This document shows positions 30,342 to 39,689 of a stretch of DNA of 52,480 bases, piece by piece. The notes under the pieces were generated by a model. The model was not told where the DNA came from and searched no databases. It was given only the letters and a program-made list of their open reading frames with translations. Location: positions 1 through 52,480 of the forward strand of contig JAGALA010000046.1 in the NCBI GenBank assembly GCA_017625935.1. The letters are read 5' to 3'. How positions within the stretch are numbered: the first letter of the stretch is position 1; every line of letters begins with the position of its first letter. Both the position numbers and the translations under genes were made by a program. The stretch is from Clostridia bacterium. Lineage in GTDB: Bacteria > Bacillota > Clostridia > Oscillospirales > CAG-272.

Positions 30342-33110
30342 ATGAAAAAAGGAATAAGAATTTCAATTATTTTGTCCTTGGCGTTGATTTTCTGCTTCGC
30401 ATTAATATCATGCGGTGATAAAAATGGATCAAAAGAGCCGGAGACAGATATCACAACATCGGGACTCAACGTTGTTGACGGAGTTTATCAAGCTGTCGTT
30501 GACGTAGACGTTGATTCGTTTGACTTGTTATCAAAAATCAAGCTTGCCGAGGATGCAACAATTGTATTTTCAGCATCAGATGAATTTGATAACATAATTG
30601 ACGGTAGAAAAATCGAGCTCGTTGGCGGTAATAATTTCGTTTATGCGTGCGTTACCGACAAATATGACAATGAAAAGGAGTATACCTTCAATATTTACAG
30701 AAAGCAAATGTTTACCGTTGAGTTTGACACAAACGGCGGAACGGCAGTTGCCCCAATTACTGTAAAAGAAGGAACTGTTATCGAAGCACCAAGCACGATA
30801 AAGGCGGGCTACAGCCATACCTGGGATTACGATTTTAAGAATCCTATCTCAAAGAATATGACAGTTACCGCTTCTTGGACACCGAATAGCTACAAAATCA
30901 CAATTGATATGTCAGCTTTGGGTGAAGAAAACATTACCGTAGATGCAACCTACGGTGCGGAATATAGCTTGGATGAATTTGAGCCTTCAAGAGTTGGCTA
31001 TCGCTTTAGCGGATGGCATATTATAAACAAAAACGGTGAGGAAACGGTTAAGGTTCCCTTCAACGGAGCTGATACCTTCCTTTACGCAAACGACGTTACT
31101 GTTGAGCCATCCTTTGAGCTTGTTGAATACTCAATCACCTACGTTGTTGAAGCAGGCGGAAGCAATCCGAATACTGTAATTAAGTTCAACATCGAAAGCG
31201 TAATTGAGCTTCTCGACGCCACTTGGTCAAATGACGAAAAGGTCTTTGCGGGCTGGTTCACGTCAAGTGACTTTAGTGAGGAATCTAAAATCACAACCAT
31301 TTCAATGAGAGCAGAGTCTATTACGCTTTGGGCTAAATTTGACGACGTTGAATTTGTAACACAGGTTAACTGTAATGTTGACGGTGTTACGGTTAAGCAA
31401 TATGAATTCAAGTATAAAGCGCTGTATGCGTTAGCACCATATGCACCACAAAAGGGATACATCTTTGACGGTTGGTACATCGGTGAGGAAAAAATTGAGC
31501 TTGACGGTATTTGGGGTTTCAAGGATGAGACAATAAGCCTTGATGCAAAATTCGTTCCAAGAGAGAATAACATTGAGTACGAGCTTTTTGGCGGTACAAA
31601 CAATGAAGCAAACGTAAATGAATATAACGCCGATATGGGCGAAATCACACTTGGTGCACCTACATTTGGCAGCCATATTTTCCTTGGTTGGTTCACTAAC
31701 CCTGAAATGACAGACGAGATTAAGGTATTAAATGTTGATACCGTTCTTGACGAGATGACGATTTATGCTAAATGGCAGTACGTATCAAATATTACGGTAA
31801 ACCTTGACGGCGGAGAAGCAGACGGCGAGATTGCAAGCCAAATAAAATTCGGCGAAGGCTACGAGCTTCCAACACCTATAAAGGCAGGAAATCTTTTTGC
31901 AGGTTGGTATGTTGATTCGCAAAAGCTTCAGCAAAGCGGTACTTGGGGCTATAAAACCGACGTTACACTTACTGCAAGCTGGGTTCCTACCACTATTGTA
32001 ATTAACTACGTATTAAACGGCGGCGCACAAAATGAGCTCAATCCTGAAAGCTTTGACGTTTTCACCGGAATGATTACTCTTTATGAGCCGACTAAGGACC
32101 ACGCCGTGTTTATGGGCTGGTACAGAGATTCTAAATTCCAAGACAAGGTGGAGAGCATTGACACATCCCTTGAGCGCGAAATTACTCTTTATGCAAAATG
32201 GTTTAACACGGATATCACAGTTAACTATGATGCAAATGAGGGCACAGCTGCTCGTCCAACCGATAACGTGGTTTATGGTGCAACATATTACCTTACAACG
32301 CCTGAACGTATTGGCTATCAGTTTGACGGCTGGTACTACGGCGATAAGTTAGTTGCACAAACAGGCACTTGGGACATTCTTGAGTCAGAGGTTACACTCG
32401 TTGCACATTGGCGCCTTATCACATACAAGATCGAATACGATCTTGACGGTTTTGAGACGGATGGATTGGTAACGGAATATACCGTAAATTCTGACGAAAT
32501 CGTGCTTGGAGCTCTTTCACGTGACGGATACATTTTCCTCGGATGGGAAAACAACGGTACAGTTTCACAAACCATCTCAATTGCAAAGGGAAGCACGGGC
32601 GACCGTTTGTATAAAGCAAGCTGGTGTAAAAACACAGATTCACGCGGATTCGTTTATGAATTGAGAGGCGACCATATGGTTTGTGTCGGCTTTACACGTG
32701 CGGTTACCAGTGAAAAAAGTATAAATTTGCCATATGAATACTTCGGCTATCCTGTAACTGCTATTACAACAAATGCATTTACCGATTTTGGTAACAGATT
32801 TGCCCAAAGTCCGTATAAAAACGAAAGCTACTACTACACAATTTGCATCCCAATGTCAATTACTTTGATTGAGGCTGATGCTTTTGACGGCTGTAACGGA
32901 ATTTGCGTTTCTCTCTACAGAGAGGAGGATAAGAGCATAATCGATTCAACGATATCAGCAGATCAAGCCGAGCTTCGTGAGTGGGAAGAGGGTGTTGTTT
33001 ATTCCTCAGGTAAGTCAAACAAGCAGGTAAGAGACTGCATTTGGGGATTAAGACCCGCTATCGGTTGGACAAGATATTCCGCCGCTCCTATTCCGGATGA
33101 TTACGAATAA
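30342..33110 (+). CDS. Large lipoprotein with about nine InlB B-type repeats and a short LRR-like end
   Basis: Signal peptide ends at lipobox Cys24 (ALISC), so the protein is probably surface-anchored. After about 100 residues of a cadherin-like beta domain, about nine repeats of 60-70 residues follow from residue 125; each has GY.F.GW and ends in VTL.A.W or ITLYAKW, the Listeria-Bacteroides (Flg_new/B-repeat) pattern. From the fourth on they alternate between two kinds, so the real unit may be a pair. The last 150 residues (YFGYPVTAITTNAF..., IPMSITLIEADAFDGC) look like one BspA-type leucine-rich unit. B repeats of InlB are spacer or ligand-binding modules; a role in adhesion is possible. 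ATG after AGGAG; a terminator follows. Confidence 0.85.
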   Translation: MKKGIRISIILSLALIFCFALISCGDKNGSKEPETDITTSGLNVVDGVYQAVVDVDVDSFDLLSKIKLAEDATIVFSASDEFDNIIDGRKIELVGGNNFVYACVTDKYDNEKEYTFNIYRKQMFTVEFDTNGGTAVAPITVKEGTVIEAPSTIKAGYSHTWDYDFKNPISKNMTVTASWTPNSYKITIDMSALGEENITVDATYGAEYSLDEFEPSRVGYRFSGWHIINKNGEETVKVPFNGADTFLYANDVTVEPSFELVEYSITYVVEAGGSNPNTVIKFNIESVIELLDATWSNDEKVFAGWFTSSDFSEESKITTISMRAESITLWAKFDDVEFVTQVNCNVDGVTVKQYEFKYKALYALAPYAPQKGYIFDGWYIGEEKIELDGIWGFKDETISLDAKFVPRENNIEYELFGGTNNEANVNEYNADMGEITLGAPTFGSHIFLGWFTNPEMTDEIKVLNVDTVLDEMTIYAKWQYVSNITVNLDGGEADGEIASQIKFGEGYELPTPIKAGNLFAGWYVDSQKLQQSGTWGYKTDVTLTASWVPTTIVINYVLNGGAQNELNPESFDVFTGMITLYEPTKDHAVFMGWYRDSKFQDKVESIDTSLEREITLYAKWFNTDITVNYDANEGTAARPTDNVVYGATYYLTTPERIGYQFDGWYYGDKLVAQTGTWDILESEVTLVAHWRLITYKIEYDLDGFETDGLVTEYTVNSDEIVLGALSRDGYIFLGWENNGTVSQTISIAKGSTGDRLYKASWCKNTDSRGFVYELRGDHMVCVGFTRAVTSEKSINLPYEYFGYPVTAITTNAFTDFGNRFAQSPYKNESYYYTICIPMSITLIEADAFDGCNGICVSLYREEDKSIIDSTISADQAELREWEEGVVYSSGKSNKQVRDCIWGLRPAIGWTRYSAAPIPDDYE

Positions 33111-33136
33111 TTGACAGTATTTTCATAAAATGAATT

Positions 33137-33164
33137 AAGCGGAGAGTAAAATCTCCGCTTTTTT
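33137..33164. terminator. Bidirectional intrinsic terminator
   Basis: AAGCGGAGA (33137-33145), loop GTAAAA, TCTCCGCTT (33152-33160), TTTT. Ends the InlB-repeat gene; it also lies after the small minus-strand gene at 33176. Confidence 0.85.
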
Positions 33165-33175
33165 ATAAAATTGAT

Positions 33176-33331
33176 TTATTTTAGCTTGAACATAGTTGAA
33201 ATGTTTTCACACGATTTTTCTGCCGTGCTTTGCATTTTTTCCTTTATATTTGTGCTTGATGCGATGGCAATTGTTGCAAGTGAGCCAAGCATAGCGCCGA
33301 TTAGTAAGCATTTTAAACTGTTTCCGAGCAT
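33176..33331 (-). CDS. Small membrane protein, YtxH-like layout (51 residues)
   Basis: Minus-strand ATG at 33331 with AAAGGAA upstream opens a frame of 51 codons and ends in TAA just before the shared terminator. The product has one hydrophobic segment (LIGAMLGSLATIAIA, about 9-24), then a Lys/Ser/Glu-rich helix (NIKEKMQSTAEKSCENISTM). This is the layout of small YtxH-type proteins of Bacillota, whose roles are poorly known. The plus-strand frame across it has no ribosome site and runs against the hydrophobic signal. Confidence 0.65.
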   Translation of the reverse strand: MLGNSLKCLLIGAMLGSLATIAIASSTNIKEKMQSTAEKSCENISTMFKLK

Positions 33332-33468
33332 ATTTAAGTTCCTTTCTCGCTTTTTTCAATATTCATTATTTACAAAAAAAGAATAAAAAATGCATAAAAT
33401 GCAGAGATTTATCAGTTTTGCTTTTTGAAAAAGGATAATAATAAATTTGCAAAGGCGAGGTGATTGAA

Positions 33469-34239
33469 TTGAAAAAAATTTGTTTCCTTTTAGCGTCACT
33501 TATTCTTGCTTTTCCGTTCTTTTCCTTTAGCTCGTATGCAACCTCATGGTACTGCAAGCGCGAGAAAAATCACATTCAACCAACGCTTGGCAGCGACCTT
33601 GCTTATAGCGAGAAATACGACCTATATTGGTGCGATAAGAACCACAAAAGCATGGATGACGAGCGCGTGATTTATTTAACCTTTGATGCGGGATATGAAA
33701 ACGGAAACGTAGAGAAGATAGTTGATATATTAAATGAGGAAAACGTCAAGGGTGCATTCTTTGTACTTGATAATTTTCTTATAAAAAATGAAGCATTAGT
33801 CAATAAAATGATAAGCGGCGGCCACACGATAGCAAACCACACCTTTAAGCACACGGATATGACGAAAATTAAATCAAAGGACGAGTTTGAAAATGAGCTG
33901 AGGCTGCTTGAAAATCTTTACGAAAAAATCTACGGTGAAAAAATATCAAAATTCTACCGACCGCCCGAGGGAAAATTTAACGAAGAAAACCTAAAATGGG
34001 CAAGTGAGCTTGGTTATAAAACTGTGATGTGGTCATTTGCTTATGATGATTGGGACAATAACAGGCAATCAAATCCTGAGGCGGCAAAAAAGAAAATCCT
34101 TGACAATATCCACAACGGTGAGGTAATGCTGCTTCATCCAACCTCAAAAACAAACGCAGAAATCATTAAAGATGTGATTGTAGAGCTTAAAAAACAGGGA
34201 TTTAGATTTGGCACGTTAGAGGAATTATGCAATTCTTAA
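33469..34239 (+). CDS. PdaA-like polysaccharide deacetylase
   Basis: PdaA-type enzymes remove acetyl groups from muramic acid to make the delta-lactam of spore cortex; the substrate here is inferred. NodB-fold motifs: Asp73 in YLTFDAGYENGN (the Ala replaces the second Asp of TFDDGP, as in the PdaA group), metal-binding His124 and His128 in NHTFKH, RPPEGKF near 165, and LLHPTS near 225. A signal peptide precedes (FLLASLILAFPFFSFSSYA), so it works outside the membrane. TTG at 33469 is eight bases after GAGG and is preferred to the GTG at 33460, which overlaps the site. Overlaps the next deacetylase by 13 bases. Confidence 0.88.
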   Translation: MKKICFLLASLILAFPFFSFSSYATSWYCKREKNHIQPTLGSDLAYSEKYDLYWCDKNHKSMDDERVIYLTFDAGYENGNVEKIVDILNEENVKGAFFVLDNFLIKNEALVNKMISGGHTIANHTFKHTDMTKIKSKDEFENELRLLENLYEKIYGEKISKFYRPPEGKFNEENLKWASELGYKTVMWSFAYDDWDNNRQSNPEAAKKKILDNIHNGEVMLLHPTSKTNAEIIKDVIVELKKQGFRFGTLEELCNS

Positions 34240-34907
34240 AAAGAACACTATTATTTTCTCTTGTTATCGTTATTTTACTCGGCTTAATTCCTGTGCACGC
34301 TCAAAACAATTATGTTTACAGCTGTAAACAGGGAGAGGATAAGAAAATTGCTCTAACCTTTGATGACGGTCCGCACCCAAAAAAGACAAGGAAAATCATT
34401 GAGGTGCTTGAAAAATACGGAGTTACGGCAACTTTTTTTGTAGTTGGTGTAAACGTAAAAAATTATAGCGAGGGAATGAAGGAAATCATAGACCGCGGAT
34501 ATGAAATCGGCAATCATACCTTTTCGCATAAGATTTTGAAAAACAGTGATGCATCCTGCTTGGAAAAAGAGGTTATATCAACGGAAAATGAAATTAAAAG
34601 GCTCGGCGGTGAGGTGAGTAATTTAATTAGACCTCCCTGCGGAGTATATGATGATAGCCTGCTTGATTTTTCGCGCAAAAACGGCTATAAAATCGTGCTT
34701 TGGAATATTGACACAAAGGACTGGGAGCACGCGAGCAAGAGAGACATTGCCAAAATGGTTGAATCAAAGGTAAAAGGCGGAGATATAATTCTTTTTCATG
34801 ACTATATAAGTGGAAAAAGCAATACCGCCGAGGCGCTTGATATCATAATACCAAGGCTGCTTGATTTGGGGTATGAGTTTGTTTCAGTCAGTGAGCTTTT
34901 GCAATAA
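34227..34907 (+). CDS. NodB-type polysaccharide deacetylase
   Basis: Removes N-acetyl groups from an extracellular glycan, probably peptidoglycan. Motifs are complete: Asp46-Asp47 in TFDDGPHP, His97 and His101 in GNHTFSH, RPPCGVYD near 138, WNIDTKDW near 158, and ILFHDY near 190. An N-terminal hydrophobic segment (TLLFSLVIVILLGLIPVHA) looks like a signal peptide. 226 residues, normal for single-domain enzymes. It overlaps the PdaA-like gene, so they form a two-gene unit; the classic DD motif suggests a different substrate from its neighbour. Confidence 0.88.
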   Translation: MQFLKRTLLFSLVIVILLGLIPVHAQNNYVYSCKQGEDKKIALTFDDGPHPKKTRKIIEVLEKYGVTATFFVVGVNVKNYSEGMKEIIDRGYEIGNHTFSHKILKNSDASCLEKEVISTENEIKRLGGEVSNLIRPPCGVYDDSLLDFSRKNGYKIVLWNIDTKDWEHASKRDIAKMVESKVKGGDIILFHDYISGKSNTAEALDIIIPRLLDLGYEFVSVSELLQ

Positions 34908-34938
34908 AAAAGAATTCGGCGCGAGCCGAATTCTTTTT
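34907..34938. terminator. Bidirectional intrinsic terminator
   Basis: AAAAAGAATTCGGC (34907-34920), loop GCGA, GCCGAATTCTTTTT (34925-34938). Serves the deacetylases and the convergent membrane-protein gene. Confidence 0.85.
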
Positions 34939-34949
34939 GTGTTTTAGTA

Positions 34950-36023
34950 TTAATTTTCGCCGATAGCATCATTTTCTGAAATGTCGCCGTTCTCTAAGGA
35001 GTCCGTTTCGGCGTCATCGTATTCATCCTCAAAATCGTCTTTGATTGGTGTGCGCTCAACAATCGCTCTTGCATCCTCCTCGTTCATCATATATTTAATA
35101 ATGTTGGGGTAGGCGGCGTAAACGCCGATAAAGTCAAAGAGCGCAATGGTTATAATGAAAGGCAAAACAATGCCAATCGGTGCAAAAATAAATGCAAGAC
35201 CGATGTTGAATGCAAGCAAAATACCACAGCCAAGTAATGCCATAAGGTTTCTCTTTATTCCCAAAATTGCAAACGAGCAAGCGTTTTTGATAATCTTGCC
35301 TATGCTCAAATCAAAGGTGAAAATCATAATGTAGATATACGGGCGAATAAAGAAATAGAAAAGAAGCATTGCCGCGGTTAAGAACATCATAAAGAGGTTG
35401 AAGGTGTTTTCACTATTTCTGAATAAAAATACAATGTCGTAAAGCAAAAATCCGAGAATTATGAAATCGAGCGCGCCGATAATTAAGGATTGCTTTATAT
35501 TTCTTTTAATAATGTAGAAAAAGTCGGAAAGCGGGAAAACAGGGTCACCGCTCATGATGTTGCGGTAAATATAAGTTGTGCCAACCTTGGTGAAGCCCCA
35601 GGTGAAAATTGTTAAAAGTGATAGCGCAAAGAAAATAATTGTTGCAATACTGTAAACCTGCGTGCTGTTATGCAAGCCGTGGATGCCTATAAGGGCACTT
35701 GATGCGTAATTTTCTGTATTTTGAATTGCCGCTTGGAACGGTCCCCATGAAAGGGAAACGGGAGAATATGAATATTTATCAAACATTCCCGAAATAGCAA
35801 TCAAGAGAAAGACAACAGGGAAGTTGCCGATTGCAAAAATAATATTAGCTGTAAAAAGCTTATTAAGCTTAAACCAAACAAGCTTGAAAAAGTTGACAAC
35901 GCTTGGTGTTTTCAGCGCATTAATGTCCGCCTTGTCGTTGTTTTTTCCGTTTCTGTAATACCAGTCGAAAATATTAAAGCGCTTCTTTGGCTTTTTAGTG
36001 GTTTCTTGTTCGTTACGATTCAT
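34950..36023 (-). CDS. DUF624/YesL-like membrane protein
   Basis: Five to six TM helices between residues about 50 and 300 with a charged N-terminus (KKPKKRFNIFDWYYRNGK) and an acidic tail after about 320 (DDAETDSLENGD). The WYYRNGK start, the FFKLVWFKLNKLFTANIIF segment and the helix pattern resemble DUF624/YesL proteins, which often accompany sugar transporters but have no settled function. Here the neighbour is proC, ten bases upstream, so they are probably cotranscribed. ATG follows AAGGTG. Confidence 0.7.
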   Translation of the reverse strand: MNRNEQETTKKPKKRFNIFDWYYRNGKNNDKADINALKTPSVVNFFKLVWFKLNKLFTANIIFAIGNFPVVFLLIAISGMFDKYSYSPVSLSWGPFQAAIQNTENYASSALIGIHGLHNSTQVYSIATIIFFALSLLTIFTWGFTKVGTTYIYRNIMSGDPVFPLSDFFYIIKRNIKQSLIIGALDFIILGFLLYDIVFLFRNSENTFNLFMMFLTAAMLLFYFFIRPYIYIMIFTFDLSIGKIIKNACSFAILGIKRNLMALLGCGILLAFNIGLAFIFAPIGIVLPFIITIALFDFIGVYAAYPNIIKYMMNEEDARAIVERTPIKDDFEDEYDDAETDSLENGDISENDAIGEN

Positions 36024-36032
36024 ATTTTCACC

Positions 36033-36833
36033 TTATTTATTAAGCTCTGCAAGCTCGAAGGCTCTTTTTTCGCACGCCTTCATTGCATCTAATATGATTT
36101 TTTCAACGCCTTTATCCTCAAAAACGTTGAGCGCCTTTTCCGTTGTGCCATTTGGTGACTTAACCATTCTTATTTGCTCGTCAAGCGTTTTGTCACTTGA
36201 CAAAACCATATTGGCAGAGCCGATAAAGGTTTTGCAAATAAGCTCAACCGTGTTGTCATAGTCAAAGCCGAGTGCTTTTGCACCCTCGTACATAGATTTA
36301 ATGAAAAGATAGATATATGCAGGTGAGCTTGAGGTTATAGCGGTTAAGGCATTGATGTCCTTTTCGTCAATCTCGGTGACAATTCCGCAGGATGCAAAGA
36401 TGGATTTAACAAAATCAAACTCTTCCTTTGATACGTTTTTGTTTTTGCAAAGCGCGGTAACGCCCTGACCGATAAGAAGTGGTGTATTTGGCATTGTTCG
36501 AATTAATTTGATGGTATCAAAATGCTTCTCAATTGATTCCATAGTAACGCCCGCACAAATCGAAATGAAAACCTTGCCCTCTGTTTTAACCTTAATTTCG
36601 CCTAAAACGTCCTTGATGTTTTGTGGCTTAACAGAGAAGAAAATATAGTCAGCGCATAAAATTGCTTCATTTAAATCGCTTGCTTTTGAAAATGTACTTG
36701 GAAACTTGGAAAACTGCTCCTCATTTTTGTCAAAAAGAATAATATTTGAGTCACAAACAAGCCCTGCCTTCGAAATTCCGCAGGCAATGGCATACGCCAT
36801 ATTTCCTGCACCTATAAATAAAATCTTGTTCAA
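36033..36833 (-). CDS. proC: Pyrroline-5-carboxylate reductase
   Basis: Last step of proline synthesis, using NAD(P)H. N-terminal Rossmann motif FIGAGNMAYAIACGI is at residue 5; VFISICAGVTMESIE, IRTMPNTPLLIGQGVTALC and the C-terminal signature region (SSPAYIYLFIKSM, KSPNGTTEKAL) are present. TTG 36833 lies seven bases after GGAGGA and gives the normal N-terminus; the in-frame TTG 36848 would include the ribosome site. 266 residues, normal length. Upstream gene of a unit with the DUF624/YesL-like gene. Confidence 0.95.
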   Translation of the reverse strand: MNKILFIGAGNMAYAIACGISKAGLVCDSNIILFDKNEEQFSKFPSTFSKASDLNEAILCADYIFFSVKPQNIKDVLGEIKVKTEGKVFISICAGVTMESIEKHFDTIKLIRTMPNTPLLIGQGVTALCKNKNVSKEEFDFVKSIFASCGIVTEIDEKDINALTAITSSSPAYIYLFIKSMYEGAKALGFDYDNTVELICKTFIGSANMVLSSDKTLDEQIRMVKSPNGTTEKALNVFEDKGVEKIILDAMKACEKRAFELAELNK

Positions 36834-36863
36834 GATGTAATCCTCCAAATGCGAATTATAATA

Positions 36864-36892
36864 ATTTTATCACAATTATTTTCTTATTGCAA
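36864..36892 (-). promoter_or_regulatory. Probable proC promoter
   Basis: Minus strand: TTGCAA (36892-36887), 17-base spacer, TAAAAT (36869-36864). Confidence 0.55.
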
Positions 36893-36918
36893 GTGATATT
36901 TAATATTTAGAAAAGTTA

Positions 36919-36947
36919 TTGACTATTTTGAAAATTTGGTATATAAT
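36919..36947 (+). promoter_or_regulatory. Promoter of the GNAT gene
   Basis: TTGACT (36919-36924), 17-base spacer, TATAAT (36942-36947), about 30 bases before ATG 36977. Confidence 0.75.
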
Positions 36948-36976
36948 CAATCTGTAAAAAACAACGGAGTAAAACG

Positions 36977-37573
36977 ATGAAGCGAAATTTTCTATCAAAA
37001 ATATTTTCACGCATTCCAACGCTTGAAACCGAGCATCTGCTTTTCAGAAGCGTGAAGCGTTCCGACCTGAAGGATATAAACAGCTATGCCTCCAACCCAA
37101 AAACCTCGCAGTATTTGCTTTGGGAGCCGCACAAAACCTTGCAATACACTCAGGAGTTTATCGAGCTTGTGTTGTCCCGCTACAAATCGGGAGAATATAG
37201 CGACTGGGCACTTGTACATAAGGAAAGCGGCAGAATGATAGGCACTTGCGGATTTACAAGAGTTGACGAGGAAAATAGCATTGTTGAAATCGGTTACGTT
37301 TTAAACCCTGAATTTTGGGGTATGGGCTTGGCAACCGAGGCGGCTACGAAAATTGTTGATTTTGCTTTTAACGTTTTACAGGCAAATCGCGTTGAGGCGA
37401 AGTTTATGTTCGGTAATGATGCAAGCTTGGCTGTTATGAAAAAGATAGGTATGAAGTTTGAGGGCTACCAAAGAGATGCACTCTTTGTTAAAGGAAAGTT
37501 TAGAACCATCGGCACTGCATCAATCCTTAAGCGCGAATATGAATTGAATAAAAAATACGCAGAATTTGAGTGA
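36977..37573 (+). CDS. GNAT-family N-acetyltransferase (RimJ/RimL-like)
   Basis: Transfers acetyl from acetyl-CoA, typically to a protein N-terminus or small amine. The RimJ-like start (IPTLETEHLLFRSVKRSDLKDI) and acetyl-CoA loop region EIGYVLNPEFWGMGLATEAA (about 96-115) are clear, and ANRVEAKFMFGNDASLAVMKKIGM near 135-160 completes the fold. 198 residues, normal. ATG follows CGGAG. Single-gene unit with promoter and terminator, divergent from proC. Substrate unknown. Confidence 0.88.
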   Translation: MKRNFLSKIFSRIPTLETEHLLFRSVKRSDLKDINSYASNPKTSQYLLWEPHKTLQYTQEFIELVLSRYKSGEYSDWALVHKESGRMIGTCGFTRVDEENSIVEIGYVLNPEFWGMGLATEAATKIVDFAFNVLQANRVEAKFMFGNDASLAVMKKIGMKFEGYQRDALFVKGKFRTIGTASILKREYELNKKYAEFE

Positions 37574-37596
37574 GCTTGTCGGCTCACTCCTTTTTT
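37568..37596 (+). terminator. Intrinsic terminator
   Basis: GAGTGAGC (37568-37575), loop TTGTCG, GCTCACTC (37582-37589), then C and a T run. Its left arm contains the stop codon of the GNAT gene. Confidence 0.8.
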
Positions 37597-37661
37597 ATCG
37601 AAAAAATAAGAAAAAAAGTGGATTATGTAAACAATTTTTGAAAGAATTGTTAATAAACTAC

Positions 37662-37690
37662 TTGAATATTGATAAAAATAATTATATAAT
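37662..37690 (+). promoter_or_regulatory. Promoter of the glycogen operon
   Basis: TTGAAT (37662-37667), 17-base spacer, TATAAT (37685-37690). An interrupted dyad ACAATT-N8-AATTGT (37631-37650) just upstream could be a regulator site. Confidence 0.65.
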
Positions 37691-37722
37691 ATTAATTAGT
37701 AGAGAAAGGCGGTGCTATTAAA

Positions 37723-39687
37723 GTGGAGAATATTAATCAAAATACTAATTTAGCTTCGTTTTATTTTCACCAAGGCACTAACTATTATGCATATGAGTAT
37801 CTCGGCTGTCACGAAAAGACAGTAGGAGATAAGCGCGAATATACCTTTAGGGTATGGGCGCCCAATGCTGACAGCGTTATGCTCGTTTCGGATTTTACGT
37901 CTTGGGACAACGGCTTACAGATGCAGAATAACGTAAAGGATGGCGTCTGGGAGGTTACCTTTACCTCAAATGAATCCTTGATTGGCAAATGCTATAAATA
38001 TAAAATATGGAACAGGGGCAACTCTTACTACAAGGCTGACCCTTACGCATTCCACTCGGAAACCTTAAAAAACACCGCATCTATTGTTGCAAACATCGAC
38101 GGCTTCGTATGGAACGATGATAATTGGTTCAAGTACAAGGGCAAGCAGTTTAAGAAAAACAAGGGTACAGCTGCTGAGGGCTACTATAACTCAGCACCTC
38201 TTAATATCTATGAAATGAACCTTGCATCCTGGAAAAGGCGTCCGTCCTGCAAAAGCGAAAACGGTGAATATTTAAACTATAGGGAAATTGCAGACGAGCT
38301 TGCGCCGTATCTTAAAAAGATGGGATATACACACGTCGAGCTTATGCCGATAATGGAGCATCCGTACGACGGCTCCTGGGGCTATCAGGTCAGCGGCTAC
38401 TATGCGCCGACCTCGCGCTTTGGCAAGCCGCACGATTTCATGTACTTTGTTAATAAGCTGCACGAATCGGGCATTGGTGTGATTTTGGACTGGGTGCCTG
38501 CACATTTTCCTAAGGATGCACACGGCTTATATGAATTTGACGGACAACCGCTTTATGAATATCAGGGAGATGACAGAAAGGAGCATAAGGTTTGGGGCAC
38601 GAGGTTTTTTGACCTCGGCAGAGAGGAGATTCAATCCTTCCTCGTTTCAAACGCGCTTTTCTGGTTCAGAAAATATCATATAGACGGGCTTCGCGTTGAC
38701 GCGGTTGCCTCAATGCTTTACCTTGATTTTGACAGAGACCCCGGCGAGTGGGTGCCGAATGACGAGGGTACGAATAAAAACAAAGAGGCGATTGCTTTCT
38801 TAAAGAAGCTTAATGCTGCTGTCTTTTGCGAGTTTGACGATGCACTTATGATTGCCGAGGAGTCAACCGACTGGCAGGCGATTACAAAGCCTGTTAGCGA
38901 GGGCGGCTTGGGCTTTAACTATAAGTGGAATATGGGCTGGGCAAACGATATGTACGAATATGTGGCTCAAGACCCCGTATATAGAAAGTACAGTCACGAT
39001 AAGCTTACATTCCCGATGATGTACGCCTTCAACGAGAATTATATCTACCCGATTTCTCACGATGAGGTCGTGCACGGCAAAAAATCACTGATCGATAAGA
39101 TGTTTGGCTCATATGAGAATAAATTCGCGTCAATGCGTGCGTTTATGACCTATATGATGTGTATGCCGGGAAAGAAAATGACCTTTATGGGCACGGAGTT
39201 TGCTCAATTCAGAGAGTGGGACTACGAAAATCAGCTCGAATGGTTCATGCTTGACTATCCGCGTCATAAGCAGATGCAGGATTTCATAGCCGATCTTAAT
39301 AATTTCTATCTTTCAAGCAAGCAGCTTTGGGAAATTGATAATTCTTGGGACGGATATGAGTGGATTGAAGCAAACGAAAGTGAATGGAACATCATTTCCT
39401 TTAAGAGAAAGGCGATTGATGCTTCGGAGCTTATAATAGTTGTTAATTTTTCACCCGTAACACGCGAAAATTATACCGTAAAGGTTGATATAGCGGGAAA
39501 ATACGAGGAGCTTTTTAATACCGACCAATATAAATATGGCGGAGGCGGCACGGTAAATTCCAAAAAGCTGTCTACCTCAGTATATACAGATGACACAGGC
39601 AAGGAACAAAATTATTTTAGTATTAATTTACCACAAAACGGCGCGGTAATTTTGCGCAGGATTAGTGGAAAAGTAAGGAGAGTATAG
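37723..39687 (+). CDS. glgB: 1,4-alpha-glucan branching enzyme
   Basis: Introduces alpha-1,6 branches into glycogen. N-terminal CBM48-like domain ([22 protein letters not shown], about 38-60) is followed by the GH13 barrel with nucleophile Asp326 (LRVDAVASM), acid/base Glu379 (MIAEES) and Asp447 (SHDEVVHGK), and an all-beta C-terminal domain. 654 residues, the usual GH13_9 length. The start is GTG, eight bases after AAAGGCGGTG. First gene of the operon, three bases before glgC. Confidence 0.96.
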   Translation: MENINQNTNLASFYFHQGTNYYAYEYLGCHEKTVGDKREYTFRVWAPNADSVMLVSDFTSWDNGLQMQNNVKDGVWEVTFTSNESLIGKCYKYKIWNRGNSYYKADPYAFHSETLKNTASIVANIDGFVWNDDNWFKYKGKQFKKNKGTAAEGYYNSAPLNIYEMNLASWKRRPSCKSENGEYLNYREIADELAPYLKKMGYTHVELMPIMEHPYDGSWGYQVSGYYAPTSRFGKPHDFMYFVNKLHESGIGVILDWVPAHFPKDAHGLYEFDGQPLYEYQGDDRKEHKVWGTRFFDLGREEIQSFLVSNALFWFRKYHIDGLRVDAVASMLYLDFDRDPGEWVPNDEGTNKNKEAIAFLKKLNAAVFCEFDDALMIAEESTDWQAITKPVSEGGLGFNYKWNMGWANDMYEYVAQDPVYRKYSHDKLTFPMMYAFNENYIYPISHDEVVHGKKSLIDKMFGSYENKFASMRAFMTYMMCMPGKKMTFMGTEFAQFREWDYENQLEWFMLDYPRHKQMQDFIADLNNFYLSSKQLWEIDNSWDGYEWIEANESEWNIISFKRKAIDASELIIVVNFSPVTRENYTVKVDIAGKYEELFNTDQYKYGGGGTVNSKKLSTSVYTDDTGKEQNYFSINLPQNGAVILRRISGKVRRV

Positions 39688-39689
39688 AT

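Noticed and set aside
31139..31696. Minus-strand ORF inside the InlB-repeat gene
   Set aside because: Shadow of the repeat-coding frame.
33171..33386. Plus-strand ORF over 33171-33386
   Set aside because: Lacks a ribosome site; the minus strand holds a better small gene.
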